This document shows, piece after piece, positions 11,997 to 23,857 of a stretch of 64,000 nucleotides of DNA; the stretch's first letter is position 1, and each line of letters begins with the position of its first letter. Source of the DNA: Chalara sp. BL73 (taxonomy: Eukaryota; Ascomycota; Leotiomycetes; Helotiales). The stretch spans positions 2,010,646 to 2,074,645 of the forward strand of contig CAKJVC010000088.1 in NCBI GenBank assembly GCA_918026815.1, written 5' to 3'. The position numbers were made by a program, and so were the translations under genes. The notes under the pieces are model-generated. The model made no database searches and was not told where the DNA came from. It worked only from the letters and a program-made list of their open reading frames with translations.

Positions 11997-14900
11997 TTAC
12001 TTTTTTCTCCGGAAAAAGCTTGTTTTTAAGTTTTAAAAACACAGCAAATTACTATTTAAATAGTTATAATTGTTAATACTTTTTTTTTATGCTTTAATTT
12101 AATTCTTTAGCTTTAAAAACAGTTTTTTCGCGCTTGAGTTTTGTAAGTAAAACGTTTTCAGCAAATAAAAAACGTACTTTAAATCGAAAACTAAATACTA
12201 CTTAAAGTTTTTTTTTAGTTTACTTAACGAATTTTGTATTTAAGCTTTTTACGCTTTAATTTGCAAACTAGCACTTTTTTCAGTTTTTATTTTAGTTTAT
12301 TTTTAATAATAATTAACTTAGCTTTTTTTGTAATTTGTTTTAGCAAAAAAGCATTTTTTGCTTTACGTAAACAATTAACTGAAAACACAAAGTGTATTTT
12401 TATAAAGTTCGAAAATTTCAGTTAAAAAAAATAGCTTTTTTAAACAATAATAAACTAAAAACTTTTTATTTAAAAGTCGAATTTAGTACTAAGCCGTTTT
12501 TTGCGCTAGTTTTTTGTTAGTATATAAACGTAATTATTTACGCCGAAATTTACTAATCGGCAGCGTTTATTAACGTTTTTAACGTATATTTTTTATATTT
12601 GTTATAAGTACTTTTTAGCTTTTTTTTATATTTGTACATTTTTTGTACGTATATTTAAACTTTTTTTTAATTAAGCTTTTTTCGCGCGTTTTTTAGTGTT
12701 TTTTTTGCGAGTTTTTAGTTTTAAAACGTATTTAATTTATAGCTGTATTAAATTTCGAACAAAAACATTATTTTTAAGTTTTTGTGCAATAACGTAAACT
12801 GCGCGTAGTTTATTATAAAAATCAGTTTCGGCCAGTCGTTTTAATAGTAATTAATAAAAAGCTTAAACTGTAAATTAATATACTAGTTAACAATTTTTGT
12901 TTAATTGTTCGTTTAAAAGTAATATACTATAAAAAGTTTTAGCTTTATTTTTAAAATGCGTATAAACTCGTTTTAAAATAACAAAATAAACTAAAAGTTT
13001 TTGTTTAATATTATTGTTTAAAAAGTTTTGTAATAACAGTAAATATATTTAATATATATACAAATTATATTTTAAGTATTTACTAATTTCGAATAAAAAA
13101 TTAATACTGCTTATTTGTAAAATTTATCGACTACTAAAAAAAAAGTTGTTATATTTGTTTTTTGCCGCAAAAAACAATTTAAAATTTTTAAACACGTATT
13201 GCTATAACTAGTCGAAAATCAAAAACAAATATAAATAACTAAACGTGTAATTACGTAATACTATTGTTTTTTAGTATATTTTACAAAAGTAAATATAATT
13301 AAATATATTGCTTAAAAAACTTTTTTATTAATAGTTTCGAACAATAAAAAACTTAGTTTTAAAATTTTTTAAGTATACTGTTAATACTTAAACGTAAACT
13401 TTATTTAAAAACTGTACGCAAAACGTTTTTTTTATTAGCACTACAAACTTTTTTTGCTACAAAAACAGTTTGTTTTTCAGTTTTTAGTTTTAAGTTTTAA
13501 TACAAATTTAAACACGTATAAACTTTAGTTCGGTATTTTTTTTATTTGTTTCGAGCAATTAATTTATTAAATTAAAGTTTTTAAAAACAAAACGGTTTTT
13601 TTTCGAACGTTCGGCTTAATTTTCGAATACAGCTATAAATAATTAAGCTAAAATACAAATATTTACTCGGTTAAAATTTAGCAGAACTTAATTACAAGTT
13701 TTTTTTTTTAAAGTATTTTAAAAAACTACGTTTTGCTTTTTTTTTATTAAAGTATTCGTTTTTTTGTTAGCTTTTTTTAAACAGTATATAATATTAAAAT
13801 AAAATTTAAAAAGTATTTTCGTTTAACGAATTTAGTAAACATTTAATATTTTGCTTATTATAAAATACTTAAATACTTTATAATTAATAAACACTTAAAT
13901 AAAAAAAATAGTATTCGCTAAATTCGTTTGTTACTATATTAATAAACGTACAATAACTTGCATTTTTTTGTTATATATTTAATAGTTAAGCTTTGCAAAT
14001 ATTATAGTTTTCGAAAAATACTTTACAAAAAACTATAAGTTTTTAAAACTTTTATATTGTAAAAACACTTTTGTTATAACTTTGTTACTTGCGTCTATTT
14101 TTACTAAACTTTTAAATTTGTAATCGTAATACTACAGTACAAAAACAGTTGTTAAAAACTTTTTAAACAACGCAAATACTTTTTAACAATTTTTATTAAA
14201 CTTAAAAAAAATAATTTTTTTTGTAAACTGCGTTAAAAAAAATACTAAACGTTAGTAAAAATTGTAAAATTTTAAAAATAACTATATATTGCGTATATTA
14301 GTTAGTTAAGTTTAAAAAGTAATAGCCGAAATTTTTTAAAAGTTTATTTCGATGTTTTTTGTTGTAACTATAAAGTTTAAGTATTTAATACAAATTATAT
14401 AAAACTTTGTTTTTCGAATGTTTATTTACAAACTGGCAATTTGTAACTGTTTAAAAATTTTATAAATATGTTTTACGTATTTATATTTACTGTTAAAAAA
14501 AAAAAATATTGTTTAAGTAAACTATGCAAAAATTATTTAAATAGTTAAAAAACACGTTGTTTATATAATTTTAATACGTAGCCGAACTGTTTGTTAAACT
14601 AAAAAAAAGCACTTTACATTTATAAAAGTTATAGTGCGTGTAAAACGCTGTAAACTTTTTTAAATTAAAATTTATGCGTATATAGTAAAACGTTTAGCGA
14701 ATATTAAACTTAATATAAATTTTAGCTTTTGTTAAACGTACTAGTATTTTGTCGATTAAAAAAAGCAAATATTAATTTTTCCGAATAATTAAATTAAACT
14801 TGCAGTAATTAATACAAAAACGAAAGTTTTTATTATTTTTTTTTAATAAAAAAAACTAAAAACGCAAAAAAAGCTTAGTTTTTAACAATAAAACTTTTAT

Positions 14901-16189
14901 TTAAATTTTTAAACAAAAACTTTTTAACAGCAAAAAGCTTTTTTATAGTTATTTTGTAAAAAAAAGCTGTAACTTAAAAAATTTAGCTTTATAAGTTCGA
15001 TTTTATAGTTTATTTTAAAATGCAATAAAAGCAATTTATCGAAAGTTTTTTTTAAAAACGCACTAAAACAATTTCGATAAAACTTTGTTTTTACTGTAAT
15101 TTAACTTTACTATTAATAAGTAAACTTTATTTAATAAATTAAAAAGTTTGTAAACTATAATTTTTTGCTTTTTTAAAATTTAATCGATTTTATACAAGTT
15201 TATTACAAACACTAAATTGCTTTTTCGACGCGTATAAAATGTAAACGTAAGTGCGCTAATAAACGCTATATTTACGCTTAGCAAACTTTTGTTAACAGCT
15301 GTTTTTTCCGAAATAGCAAACTTAATACTGTTTTGTTCTAAAAACAAAAATAGCTGCTAAAGCTTAGTTAATACTAAAAAAAACAACTAGTAGCTTGAAC
15401 GTTAAACGTTAAAAAGTAAAAAACGCGCGAATATTGCACTTAACGCTAAAGCGCGCGCGAATTTCGTGCTAAAAAGTTAAAAGTGTTTAAGTTTTGTTAA
15501 TATTACTAAAAAACGCGCAAACTTCGTGCTAAAAAGTAAAAAGCGCTTTTAGCACTAGTTTCGAAAGCTCGTTAAATTAAATAAACTTTGCTAAAATTAA
15601 AAAAACGACTAAAAACTTTTGTATATAGCGCGCTAAAACTTCGCGTTTAGTAATAGTTTGTTTTGCGTTGCGTTTGTTCGCATTTTTTTATACGCTTTTA
15701 TTAAGCGTTTAAAAAGCGAGCGAAAATTAAATAACTAAAATAAATTTGTTAAAAAATTCTATAAAAAGCAAATAGTTTAACTATTTAATAATTTTATTTT
15801 TAACATTTAACTAAACGTTTTATTGTTTTAATTATTTATACTTAATAATTACGTCGTAAAAACTTAAATTAGCAATAAAAAAAGCTGTTCCGAAAAACGT
15901 TTTTTATCGACAGCAAAAAAAAGTAATATAACATTAATAATAAACTTTACGCGTTTGCTGTCGAAACTTTTTATTTTAATTAAAAAAAAAAGTTAAAAAC
16001 GTCGAGTTTCGCATTTAATAATTAGCTGTTCGGCTAACAAATTGTAAATTAAAAAAAAAGCGTTTGTTTTAGTATCGATAAAGCTAAAAATGCTATAACA
16101 ATATTTATTTTTTATTAAACTACAAAAAATTGTAAAAGCATTTTCGCTTATAAAACGACGTAAGTCGAAAATAGCACGATTTTTTTTTT

Positions 16190-16470
16190 AAAGTATGTTT
16201 TAAAAAAAAACTTTTTTTAAAGCTTTTTTTTTATCGACTTTTATTTTTTATTTTTCGAGCTTAAACTAAACGACTTTAGTTTTGCAAAGTTTTTCGCTAA
16301 GCTTAAAAAGTTTAACTTTAAAAACTTTAGCGCTGTATTTAGCTTGCGCGGCAAAAAATAGCTTGTAGCGTAATAGTTTAGTTTTTTGCAATTGTAGCAT
16401 ATATTTGCAATTGCTACTTTTAAAATTAACAAACGCTTTTTGTTTAAAAAAGCCGAGTTTTAACAAACTA
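16190..16470 (-). pseudogene. Gag zinc-knuckle remnant of element 2
   Basis: On the minus strand the residues ICYNCKKLNYYATSY (about 16375-16420) fit the retroviral-type CX2CX4HX4C knuckle. The two Cys are in place; the His and the last Cys have both become Tyr, each a single C-to-T or G-to-A change. A basic, proline-containing stretch follows, as in many fungal Gag proteins. The knuckle normally binds the element's RNA. This is the only domain of element 2 I can name, and it sets the element's orientation. Confidence 0.65.
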
Positions 16471-17774
16471 AAAATAAAATAGCAATAATTAAACTTTTGC
16501 TCGGCTTTTGGCTTTTTCGAAACGTGCTAGTAATAGCTTAAAAAAAATTGCCGAAATAAAAATTACTAAAAAAATTGCCGAGTTTAATAAATACAAAACT
16601 GCTGTTTAGCTGTAGCTGAGTTTTAGTAAACACTATAAACTAAACTATAAAAATTAATAAATATAAGTTTTTAAAATTATTATACAAAAGCTAGTTATAA
16701 TTAAAAACTCAGCTTTAGTTTTAAAACATATTTTTTTGCTGTTTCGAAATTAAAATATTAGTTTTGTTTATATAAAAAAAAACTTGTATTTAAATTTAAT
16801 GAAACTTTTTGAATTTATTATATAAAGTTTATAGTATTTTTTTTACTGTTCGATTTGCTTGTTAGTATTTACTAAGCTTATAATAAACGTTTCGAGTATT
16901 TTATTTACTGTTGTATAACGTATAAACAACAAAAATTTTATTTTGTTTATTAAATAATTTTAAACTCGGTTTATTATTGCGCAAAACACGTAATTTAGCT
17001 TATTTTGCTTAGTTTCGAACATTTTTAAATAACGTCGAAAAAAGCCGAATAGCTGAATTTTTTAATTTTCGTAAATAAAATTTATTTTGTTGTCGAGCTT
17101 TTAAATATTTTTAATACAAGCAAAAATAAAAAAATAAACGAAACATAACGTTTTTATTGTTATTTTTTGTTTTACTGTACAAAAAAAAATGTTCGAGCTT
17201 AAAAGTTAAATAAAAAGTAATTTCGAAGTAAACTTGCTTTTTGTTATTAACTGTTTTTTTAAATCGACGAACTGCGCGGCTTGTAGTCGCGTTTGTTTTT
17301 TGCTAAAAACCAGCTTTTTTTATATTTGCTGTAAAGTAGTTTGTATTGCTATTATAGCAAAGTTTTTAAAAAATAATAATTTTGTTTTGTTACTTTAAAA
17401 AAAGCCGAAGTTTTAAGCGTATAGTACTTTCGAAATAGTTGCTGTTGCTTTATTTTTAACACTGCGTTGTATATTTGTAAAGTTAGTTATTATTGTATTT
17501 GTAATAAAATAACAAAATAAATAAAATAACTAAATAAGTAAATTAAAAAATAAATATAGTATCGAAAGCTTTTTAATTGCGCGAAGCGTAAATTGACGAG
17601 CCGCGACTTTTTCGAAAAAAAAAAAAAAATAAGCAAACGCTGCTGTAAGTCGTCGAAAGCTTTTTAAGCTTTTAGTATAATATTTTAACTTTTGTAAAAA
17701 GTAGTAAGTATTCGAGCTTTTTCAAAAAAATATTAAGCTTTTTCAAGCTGTTAATTAAAAAAAGCTATAAATAA

Positions 17775-17949
17775 TGTCACGGCACACGTTGTAAATTTAC
17801 AAATACAGAAAACAACAGTAGTGCAATACGAGAATTTATAGCTAAAAAAGGAAAAAAAAAGCTCGAGAAAAGCAGGCTATATATACACGAGGAGCTCGGG
17901 GAGCTCGCCTAATATGGATCACGTGTGCTTGAGAGCACGCGACGTGACA
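17775..17949 (-). repeat. LTR of element 2 (right side, 5' LTR)
   Basis: It is 175 bp, with TGTCAC at the start and GTGACA at the end, followed by the TTTAG target duplication. Its right half is much less mutated than its left half (compare GGAGCTCGGGGAGCTCGCC here with its AT-rich equivalent in the left LTR). Confidence 0.92.
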
Positions 17950-18339
17950 TTTAGTGCTTTAAAACCAGAAAAAGTTTTAAAAACGAAAGTCCCGGAACTA
18001 GCTAGTAACTTAAAACTTTAAAAAAGTAAAATTTAACTTTTAAAACTAGCGATCTAGTTACGTAATAAAGTTTAAAAAAGTTTAAAAACTTTACTAAAGT
18101 TTTGAAACTCCAGAAAAAAACAAAAACTCCAGCGCAGCTATAATATATAAGTAGTTATAGTTTTATAGTTTAAAAGCTTTGTGCTTAACTTACTTTATAA
18201 TTCAGCAATATAGTTTATTTTGTTATACTTGTAACGTCTCACTTTTTAGTGAGAAAGCAGTGCCTAGTCTATTTCATATACACCATACCGACTAACGAGC
18301 CCCAGGGCTATCCGGCACGTTACAAGCTGGCTTTGTTGT

Positions 18340-18590
18340 TTTTTTTTGGTTTTTTTTTCAAAATCTATGCCCTATAAAGCGTGAATTGGATTTTTTGTCC
18401 TATTTTTATTTTTTTTTCAAAACTTATGCCCTTTAGGGCGTGAGCTGGTTTTTTTGACTCTTTTTTCAAAATTTATGCTTTATGGGGCGTGAAGTGTTCT
18501 AATATTTCTGCCTAAAAATTGTTTTTACGCCCCATGAGGCATGAAAATTGACCCTAACCCTAGGGCTGCAGGCCGGTTTACCAACCCCAA
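18340..18590 (+). repeat. Block of four short palindromes next to TAACCCTAGGG
   Basis: Four imperfect 16-18 bp palindromes of the type ATGCCCTTTAGGGCGT lie near 18367, 18426, 18476 and 18531, about 50-60 bp apart and separated by T-rich spacers. They are followed by ACCCTAACCCTAGGGCT and GGCCGGTTTACC. The same block, in reverse orientation and RIP-mutated, occurs at 43086-43275 and 54818-54990 beside an unrelated gene. It is therefore a repeat in its own right. Confidence 0.75.
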
Positions 18591-19098
18591 TCAATCGATA
18601 AGCGACTTCGTTACCTATTTAGATACTCTCGAAAAAGAATTGAGTATTTCGAATGACTTTAAAGACAACTATAAGCGTGTTAGCACGTTTTATAAAAAGT
18701 TCAACGACGACTTTCAAATCCAGATTAGTACCAAGGCTGATATTCCTCATACTCGTAACGAGCTTATCTCGCTAGCGAAGCGTCTCGAGAATGGTAATAA
18801 GAATGCAGTTTACATTGAAAAAGCGAAAAAGGAAGATTCGAAAAAGAATCGCGGCCGAGACGAGAAGAGGAAAAGGGTAAAAAAGGAAGACGAAAAAGAG
18901 AGTTCGGGCTTAAGACACCGATTTAAGAAAAGAAGATTCGAAAAAGGAGACACAAGCGATGCGAATCGAACCTTTATCGAAAGGGCTTCAAGGTCGTCTC
19001 GAAAAAGTATGAAGTACTTCCAATGCAAAAAGACAAAACACCTAACGCGGAACTGCCTAAATGTCATCTGTTACAACGCATACTTCAAAGGACGGTGA
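18541..19098 (+). pseudogene. Retrotransposon Gag fragment with defective zinc knuckle
   Basis: This 185-residue open frame resembles the C-terminal half of fungal Gag proteins. A helical retrotransposon-gag segment (about residues 18-85, from SISDFVTYL to LAKRLE) is followed by a very basic linker rich in Lys, Arg and Glu (about 95-160). A knuckle near 163-171 reads YFQCKKTKHLTRNC, where the first Cys of CX2CX4HX4C is Tyr. The ATG used to open the frame lies in the repeated palindrome block, so the true start is probably missing. No pol follows in frame. 19099-19426 contains no recognisable gene. Base composition is far less AT-rich than in the retroelements to the left. Confidence 0.7.
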
Positions 19099-19426
19099 CT
19101 ATCCTATCAAGTATACCTCCGTAGATTGGATCGTCTTTAGTTTTGAAATAGAAACAAAGGGAGAAACAGGTCACCGCAGCAGCATTACTAGGACAGAAGA
19201 ACAGCACAGGTGGAAGTCATAGCGATTGCTGAACTGCTCCCTGTCGCTTTGGGAACCAACCACAACCTATCTCTTATAGGAGAAGGTTCAGGCAATATTG
19301 TGTAAAGGACCCAGGCGATGTTGAAAGTTAAGGAATAAACACCTTGATACTGAATTATACACCTAATCTATAAGACCTATTACATATTCGACCTCATTTT
19401 GACAAACGCGAGAATGAACTACTACT

Positions 19427-20359
19427 TCAAATTGATCTTGACTTCTCCGCATCCACTTCTTTCAGAGATTGCTCTACCGTAGTCCATACCAGCTCAGGAT
19501 ACCTGTCGTTGTCCAAAGAATCCAGCTGGCCTTTACCCGAGAACATGTTCTCCAAAAACTGTAGGCCCTGCCAAGGGGGGAGGAGTTTATCCTCCACACC
19601 CCCAATCAAGAATTTCAATATCGGAATCATTGCCCGAAGGAACCCTACGCTGCCTGCCCACATCGGGGTGTATTTCTGACCATAGACCTGGGATACAATA
19701 GTACTTAAGTCTTTTGCGTTCAACGAGCTACCTGCAATACGTAAAGTCTTGGGTGTCGGGTTTGGATCGGCAGCTACGGCAGCAGTGTATGCAGCTACAT
19801 CTGATATAGTTGTGAAATCGAGTTTCTGGTCCGCGTTGCTAAAATACAAGACGCGGCGGAACTTGTCGTTAATAAGTGGGAACTGACGGCTTGTAAATAG
19901 TTCCATTAAGGCTCCACATTGGATACTTGTCTATTTAATGCCGGATTCGTTAAGTTTCGCGTGGAAGTCACGTCGAAAATCAAGGTTTCGGTTAGAACCA
20001 AGTGTTGTTTTTGTGAAATCTAAAGCAAAGTCGGATAGGATAAAACGCGGCACCTTTGCGGCGACAGCAGCATTAAGAAGAGTCCCTTGGACACCGAGAA
20101 TAACGTCTCGGAGACCTTGTAGTGCTGAAACAACCATTGAGGCGCCTTCTAGGTTTTTCGTTAAAGATAGAACGTTGGTTATTTCGACTTCCGCAATCGT
20201 GACGCCAGCATCGCGTAACGTTTGAGTGCGCGATGCTGCGGTGCCAGGACGCACGAGGGCTTTAACTTGTATATTCCTCCTGCGCAGGCTTAGAGCAATC
20301 AGTGAGCCTAGATTACCCGTAGCACCGGCAACAGCAATAAAGCTCTGGCGAGTTGACAT
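19427..20359 (-). pseudogene. NmrA-like NAD(P)-binding reductase, one in-frame stop
   Basis: Two open pieces lie in the same frame on the minus strand (20359-19931 and 19906-19427). They are separated only by a TAG at 19931-19933 and seven further sense codons. Together they would span about 309 residues, the usual length of NmrA-like/isoflavone-reductase-type proteins. Residues 12-18 are GATGNLG, the glycine-rich NAD(P)-binding loop of the atypical short-chain dehydrogenase fold. The sequence after the stop (ALMELF, then YFSNADQKLDFTTISDVAAY) continues the family pattern without a gap, and there is no GT-AG intron to remove the stop. Proteins of this family are redox sensors or act as reductases in natural-product pathways; the substrate here is unknown. 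The stop needs only one C-to-T change, so it could be recent RIP leakage, ordinary decay or a base error. Confidence 0.85.
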
Positions 20360-20876
20360 TTCGAGATGATGTGTTATGTCGAAAAATTGCAGTAGAATAG
20401 AGGGAATGGCTATGACTGTATTCGGTTGCGGGAAATAATGTTGGCTCTATATCGATATACGGCTTAAATATCAATAGTTACGGAATCTTCAGTTCTCTAA
20501 TCTTGAAGTTAATGGCCAGTGAAGCGAATACATTCTTAACAAAGACTGGGGTTACCTAGCTTTACCGCGATGTTCACCACGGCAGAAGATAGATGGTTCG
20601 GTCCAGAGAACTAAGGACGGGCCGAGCAGAAACGGGATCGTTACCGAATCTGATCTAGCTGTGGCTCACGTACAGTGCCGAATGTTCAAGCGGCACATCG
20701 ATGCGCAAGCCGGGCCAGTCAGAGTGCGCGCTCGCAATCTCCATCTCATGGAAACAGGCTACTAGGAGCTTGGGCGCTATTTTGGAGCCGGGGGAGTGGG
20801 CCAGCAAGGGGCAAATGCTCGCCTTCACGGGAGGCACCGAGAGCTTCGTCGTAATCTAGGGGGTGCTAAATAAAGG
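20360..20876. other. Intergenic, upstream of the NmrA-like gene
   Basis: This stretch has normal base composition. A 60-codon open frame on the minus strand (20837-20655) has no recognisable domain and no family resemblance, so I do not call it a gene. The region should contain the promoters of the NmrA-like gene and perhaps part of that of the exporter, but no distinct motif stands out. Confidence 0.5.
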
Positions 20877-21001
20877 ATGCAATAAGTTTGAATACACTTC
20901 TCCACTTATTTTAACAGGTTCGACTAATCAGACATCATGGTAATTTACGCGAACCAATAGTATCATCGGGGATAAATAGGGTGTATTCAAACTTACTGCA
21001 T
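20877..21001. mobile_element. 125-bp inverted-repeat element (MITE-like)
   Basis: The 21-bp ends are inverted copies: GCAATAAGTTTGAATACAC at 20879-20897, and its complement with one mismatch at 20981-20999. The interior has no coding capacity. No clear target duplication is seen, so the transposon family is not assigned. Confidence 0.6.
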
Positions 21002-21050
21002 TACTGCATGGCACTTTCCGGAGTTCCCGGCCAAAAGTTATCACACACTG

Positions 21051-21113
21051 ATTGATCAATACTGGCAAGGATACTTAGCGTTACCGCCGCTACATACTTA
21101 GCGTTACCGCTCG
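21051..21113 (+). repeat. Left inverted block of ~23-bp units (flanks the MFS gene)
   Basis: Two tandem units carry the word ACTTAGCGTTACCGC. The block is the reverse complement of 24341-24426, including the outer words ATTGA and GGCAAGGATACTTAGC. It begins about 90 bp before the exporter's start codon. Confidence 0.7.
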
Positions 21114-21204
21114 CTACTTTTGCCTTACTTCCCTATACTTCTTCCCGTGCCTTTCTTGCCTCAAGATTCCGTTGATTTAACCACTGTCCTTCATAGACTC
21201 TATT

Positions 21205-23266
21205 ATGTCTTCTCATCCTCATACTCCACGCGCATCTGCCGATATGAGCGAGGAGAAACGAAGCGCCGAGCATACTGCCCAGCAACCGCACATGGCGGTG
21301 GGTGGTGACGCAAACACGGAGATAACCTTAGACTCCGAGAGGGGAACCGAAAGCAAGGTCGAGCCCGCTCCTGCGGTAGAGGTCGAATATGAGTACATCA
21401 CGGGCATCAAGCTTGTCCTGGTGATGGTAGCCATAACGCTGGGCTGCTTCCTCGTGTTGCTGGACACGTCCATCATTACAACTGTATGCCGTTCCCTTAT
21501 GATGGAGTGCGCTAACTCTTTGCTGACGAATCCGTGCAAGGCAATCCCTCGAATTACCAGTGACTTTAACTCCCTCCAAGATGTGGGCTGGTACGGCAGT
21601 GCATATCTTCTTGCAAAGTAGAGATGCCCATCCTAAGTATCTCGCGATATAAATTATACTAACAAACTTTAGCTGTGCGATCCAACCGTTGACAGGAAAG
21701 GTCTATAGCAATTTCAGCTCCAAGGTAAGTTAACTCTAGTCTATATGCCTCGATCCACCACGCCAACGTCCATTAGATAACCTTCCTCTCCTTTCTGGGG
21801 ACCTTCGAATTGGGATCTGTGCTATGTGGTGCAGCTACATCGTCCATTATGCTTATCATCGGGCGTACTGTTGCCGGAATGGGCGCGTCGGGAATTATAA
21901 ATGGCGCTCTGACGATTATCAGTGCTGTCGTGCCACTGCACAAAAGGCCTGTTATGATAGGTATCATGATGGGTAGTAGCCAAATGGGACTCGTTGTTGG
22001 ACCCCTTATTGGTGGCGTGTTCACTCAGTATGTCTCCTGGCGATGGTGTTTCTACATCAATCTGCCTATTGGAGGTCTTGCCACCTTGTTCCTCCTCCTC
22101 ATTAATATTCCGGATCTCATCGACAGGTCTGCGAACCGGCCTCCACTCCGCAAAATCTTGAGACAGCTGGACATCTTTGGATTCGTTCTCTTTGCCCCGT
22201 CCGCCGTCATGCTCTTATTGGCCCTACAATGGGGCGGGGTCAAATTTCCATGGGACAGTGCGACAATCATAGGATTGTTTGTTGGATCTGGTGGCATGCT
22301 CTTTATTTTTGGGGCTTGGGAATACCGTGTTGGTGAGGGAGCAATGATACCATTCTATATGGTGCGACAACGCATAATATGGTCGTCTTGCCTCACTATG
22401 GGGTGCTTTTTTGGTGCTCTCCTAAGTCTGACTTTCTACCTGCCTATCTACTTCCAGACCGTTAAAGGAGCTTCGCCAAGCTTAAGTGGAGTGTACCTAT
22501 TACCTACTATTCTGAGTATGATAGTTTTCGCTGTCGTATCCGGGGTTCTTGGTAAGAGACAAAAACAATTCTTGTTACTTGATACTCTACTGATAACCGC
22601 ATAGTTGGGAAGCTAGGTTATTATCTCCCTTGGATGGTGGCAAGCGGAGCTATCCAGACCATCGGTGTCGGTCTTCTCACAACGTTCAAAATCGACACAT
22701 CCACGGCAAAGTGGATCGGATATCAGCTCATTGGCGGATTCGGTCGTGGCCTAGGCTTCCAAATGGTACCCACATCCCTTTCATTATCGGTCCTTATTAT
22801 TGTATCCCCTCGTCACTAACTACGGTTCTAGCCCATCGTCGCAATCCAAGCCTGCTTAAAGCCAACCGAAATCCCGGTTGGCATGTCTATGCTCGTCTTC
22901 AGCCAAACGTTCGGTGGCGCAATCTTTCTCTCTCTCGAGCAACTCGTCTTCAGCCAAGGTCTAACCTCTGGCCTTCAAAAATACGCACCCGATATAAACC
23001 CGGAAGTTGTGATCAATGCGGGCGCTACGGCGGTAAGAAGCGTGGTTAGCCCTGCTAACCTACCTGGCGTGCTTCGCGCATACGTGGTCGGTATTGATCG
23101 TGTCTTTTACCTCGGCACCGGTGCTTCTGGTGCTGTATTTCTATTCGCGTGGGGAATGGGCTGGAAAAGTATCAAGGCCAAGAGCGATAATGTCCCGACT
23201 AAGACGTCGGCCACGGATTTGGCAGTTAAGCCGGAGACTACTGACAAAGCTGAATACAAAGGGTAG
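21205..23266 (+). CDS. MFS drug/metabolite exporter, DHA2-type (14 TM), six exons
   Basis: Joining 21205-21483, 21541-21617, 21673-21724, 21777-22551, 22605-22765 and 22832-23266 gives an uninterrupted 592-residue protein. All five introns (57, 55, 52, 53 and 66 bp) are GT-AG, with CTAAC- or CTGATAAC-like branch sites visible in most. Intron 1 is a multiple of three without a stop, so a naive reading runs through it. A hydrophilic N-terminus of about 65 residues leads into membrane segment 1 with LLDTSIITT. GPLIGG is the antiporter motif C, and WRWCFYINLPIGG is typical of the 14-segment DHA2 group that exports toxins and other metabolites from the plasma membrane. The C-terminus is short and charged. 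The neighbours (an NmrA-like reductase and an AflR-like regulator) suggest self-protection or product export for a metabolite cluster. The cargo cannot be predicted. A start at the Met at 21244 is possible. Confidence 0.93.
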
Positions 23267-23439
23267 CATCTTGGTTATTAGGAAGCAAGCTTTCTAATGA
23301 AATAGGTGCAAGCTTACTTGTTGTGTTGTCACATAGAGAATTGAGCTTGGTAGATACAGGTAGGTTGAGCAAAGTCAGTACCATAAGGATGTAATATAGA
23401 CGCTTGATTTTAATATAAGGAGGGAACGCATGCGGGTAT

Positions 23440-23613
23440 TATCACGGCACGCGCTGTGGATCTACAGATACAGAGGGCAACGGTGGTGCAATACGAGAAT
23501 CTATAGCTGAGGAAGGAAGAGGGAGCTCGAGGAGAGCAGGCTATATATACACGAGGCGCTCGGAGAGCTCGCCTAATATGGGTCACGTGTGCTTGGGAGC
23601 ACGGGACGTGACA
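23440..23613 (-). repeat. Solo LTR of element 2 family
   Basis: This 174-bp copy starts TATCAC and ends GTGACA. It is flanked by a perfect 5-bp target duplication, GGTAT (23435-23439 and 23614-23618). It is solo because no internal sequence follows. It is GC-richer than the copies at 11.8 and 17.8 kb, so it has escaped most RIP. A 121-codon minus-strand open frame across it is not a gene. Confidence 0.93.
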
Positions 23614-23857
23614 GGTATATAAATACAAAGAGAGCTTCCAAGCGAGCTTTACCCCTTTATCCCAAAGCTCACCGCCTTCCATATGCGACATATGTTCTGT
23701 ATAAAGCATTCTTCTGTAGCAGTTACGTGCTTTACAAATTAAGCGATTAACGTCCTTCACTAGTGAGTGGCCCAAACTAGCGAGTGACCTATAATCCCTA
23801 TAGCGACCCCCCTACTATCGACTTTAATATCTATTAACTCAACAACTATAACTCCAA

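Larger units (their letters stand above)
11823..17949 (-). mobile_element. LTR retrotransposon 2, heavily RIP-mutated, inserted in R1
   Basis: Direct repeats of 174 bp (11823-11996) and 175 bp (17775-17949) start TGTCAC and end GTRACA. They are flanked by a perfect 5-bp target duplication, TTTAG, at 11818-11822 and 17950-17954. Removing the element rejoins R1 copy b. A gag zinc knuckle on the minus strand near 16.4 kb shows the element points leftwards, with pol lying between about 12 and 16 kb. That part is so AT-rich and full of stops that I could not place reverse transcriptase or integrase with confidence, so the superfamily is undecided. The same LTR occurs as a solo copy at 23440-23613 and as a fragment at 32606. 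Confidence 0.9.
11661..18324 (-). repeat. R1 repeat, copy b, split by LTR element 2
   Basis: The parts 11661-11822 and 17950-18324 together match R1 copy a (121-686). On the minus strand the repeat would start TGTAACGTGCCGG at 18324. Directly beyond its other end, minus-strand sequence GGCGCCAGG at about 11652-11660 resembles a tRNA primer-binding site. If so, copies a and b would be the two LTRs of a small element that was later invaded by the Gypsy element. No target duplication supports this, so it remains an inference. Confidence 0.55.

Noticed and set aside
12234..12425. Phe/Leu-rich open frame in element 2
   Set aside because: It is a composition effect of AT-rich DNA; the element is read from the other strand.
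20655..20837. 60-codon minus-strand open frame upstream of the reductase
   Set aside because: It is short, resembles no family I know, and lacks gene context.
21219..22297. Minus-strand open frames across the exporter gene
   Set aside because: They are shadows of the plus-strand gene, whose six exons splice into an intact family member.
23410..23775. 121-codon minus-strand open frame
   Set aside because: Most of it is the solo LTR 23440-23613.
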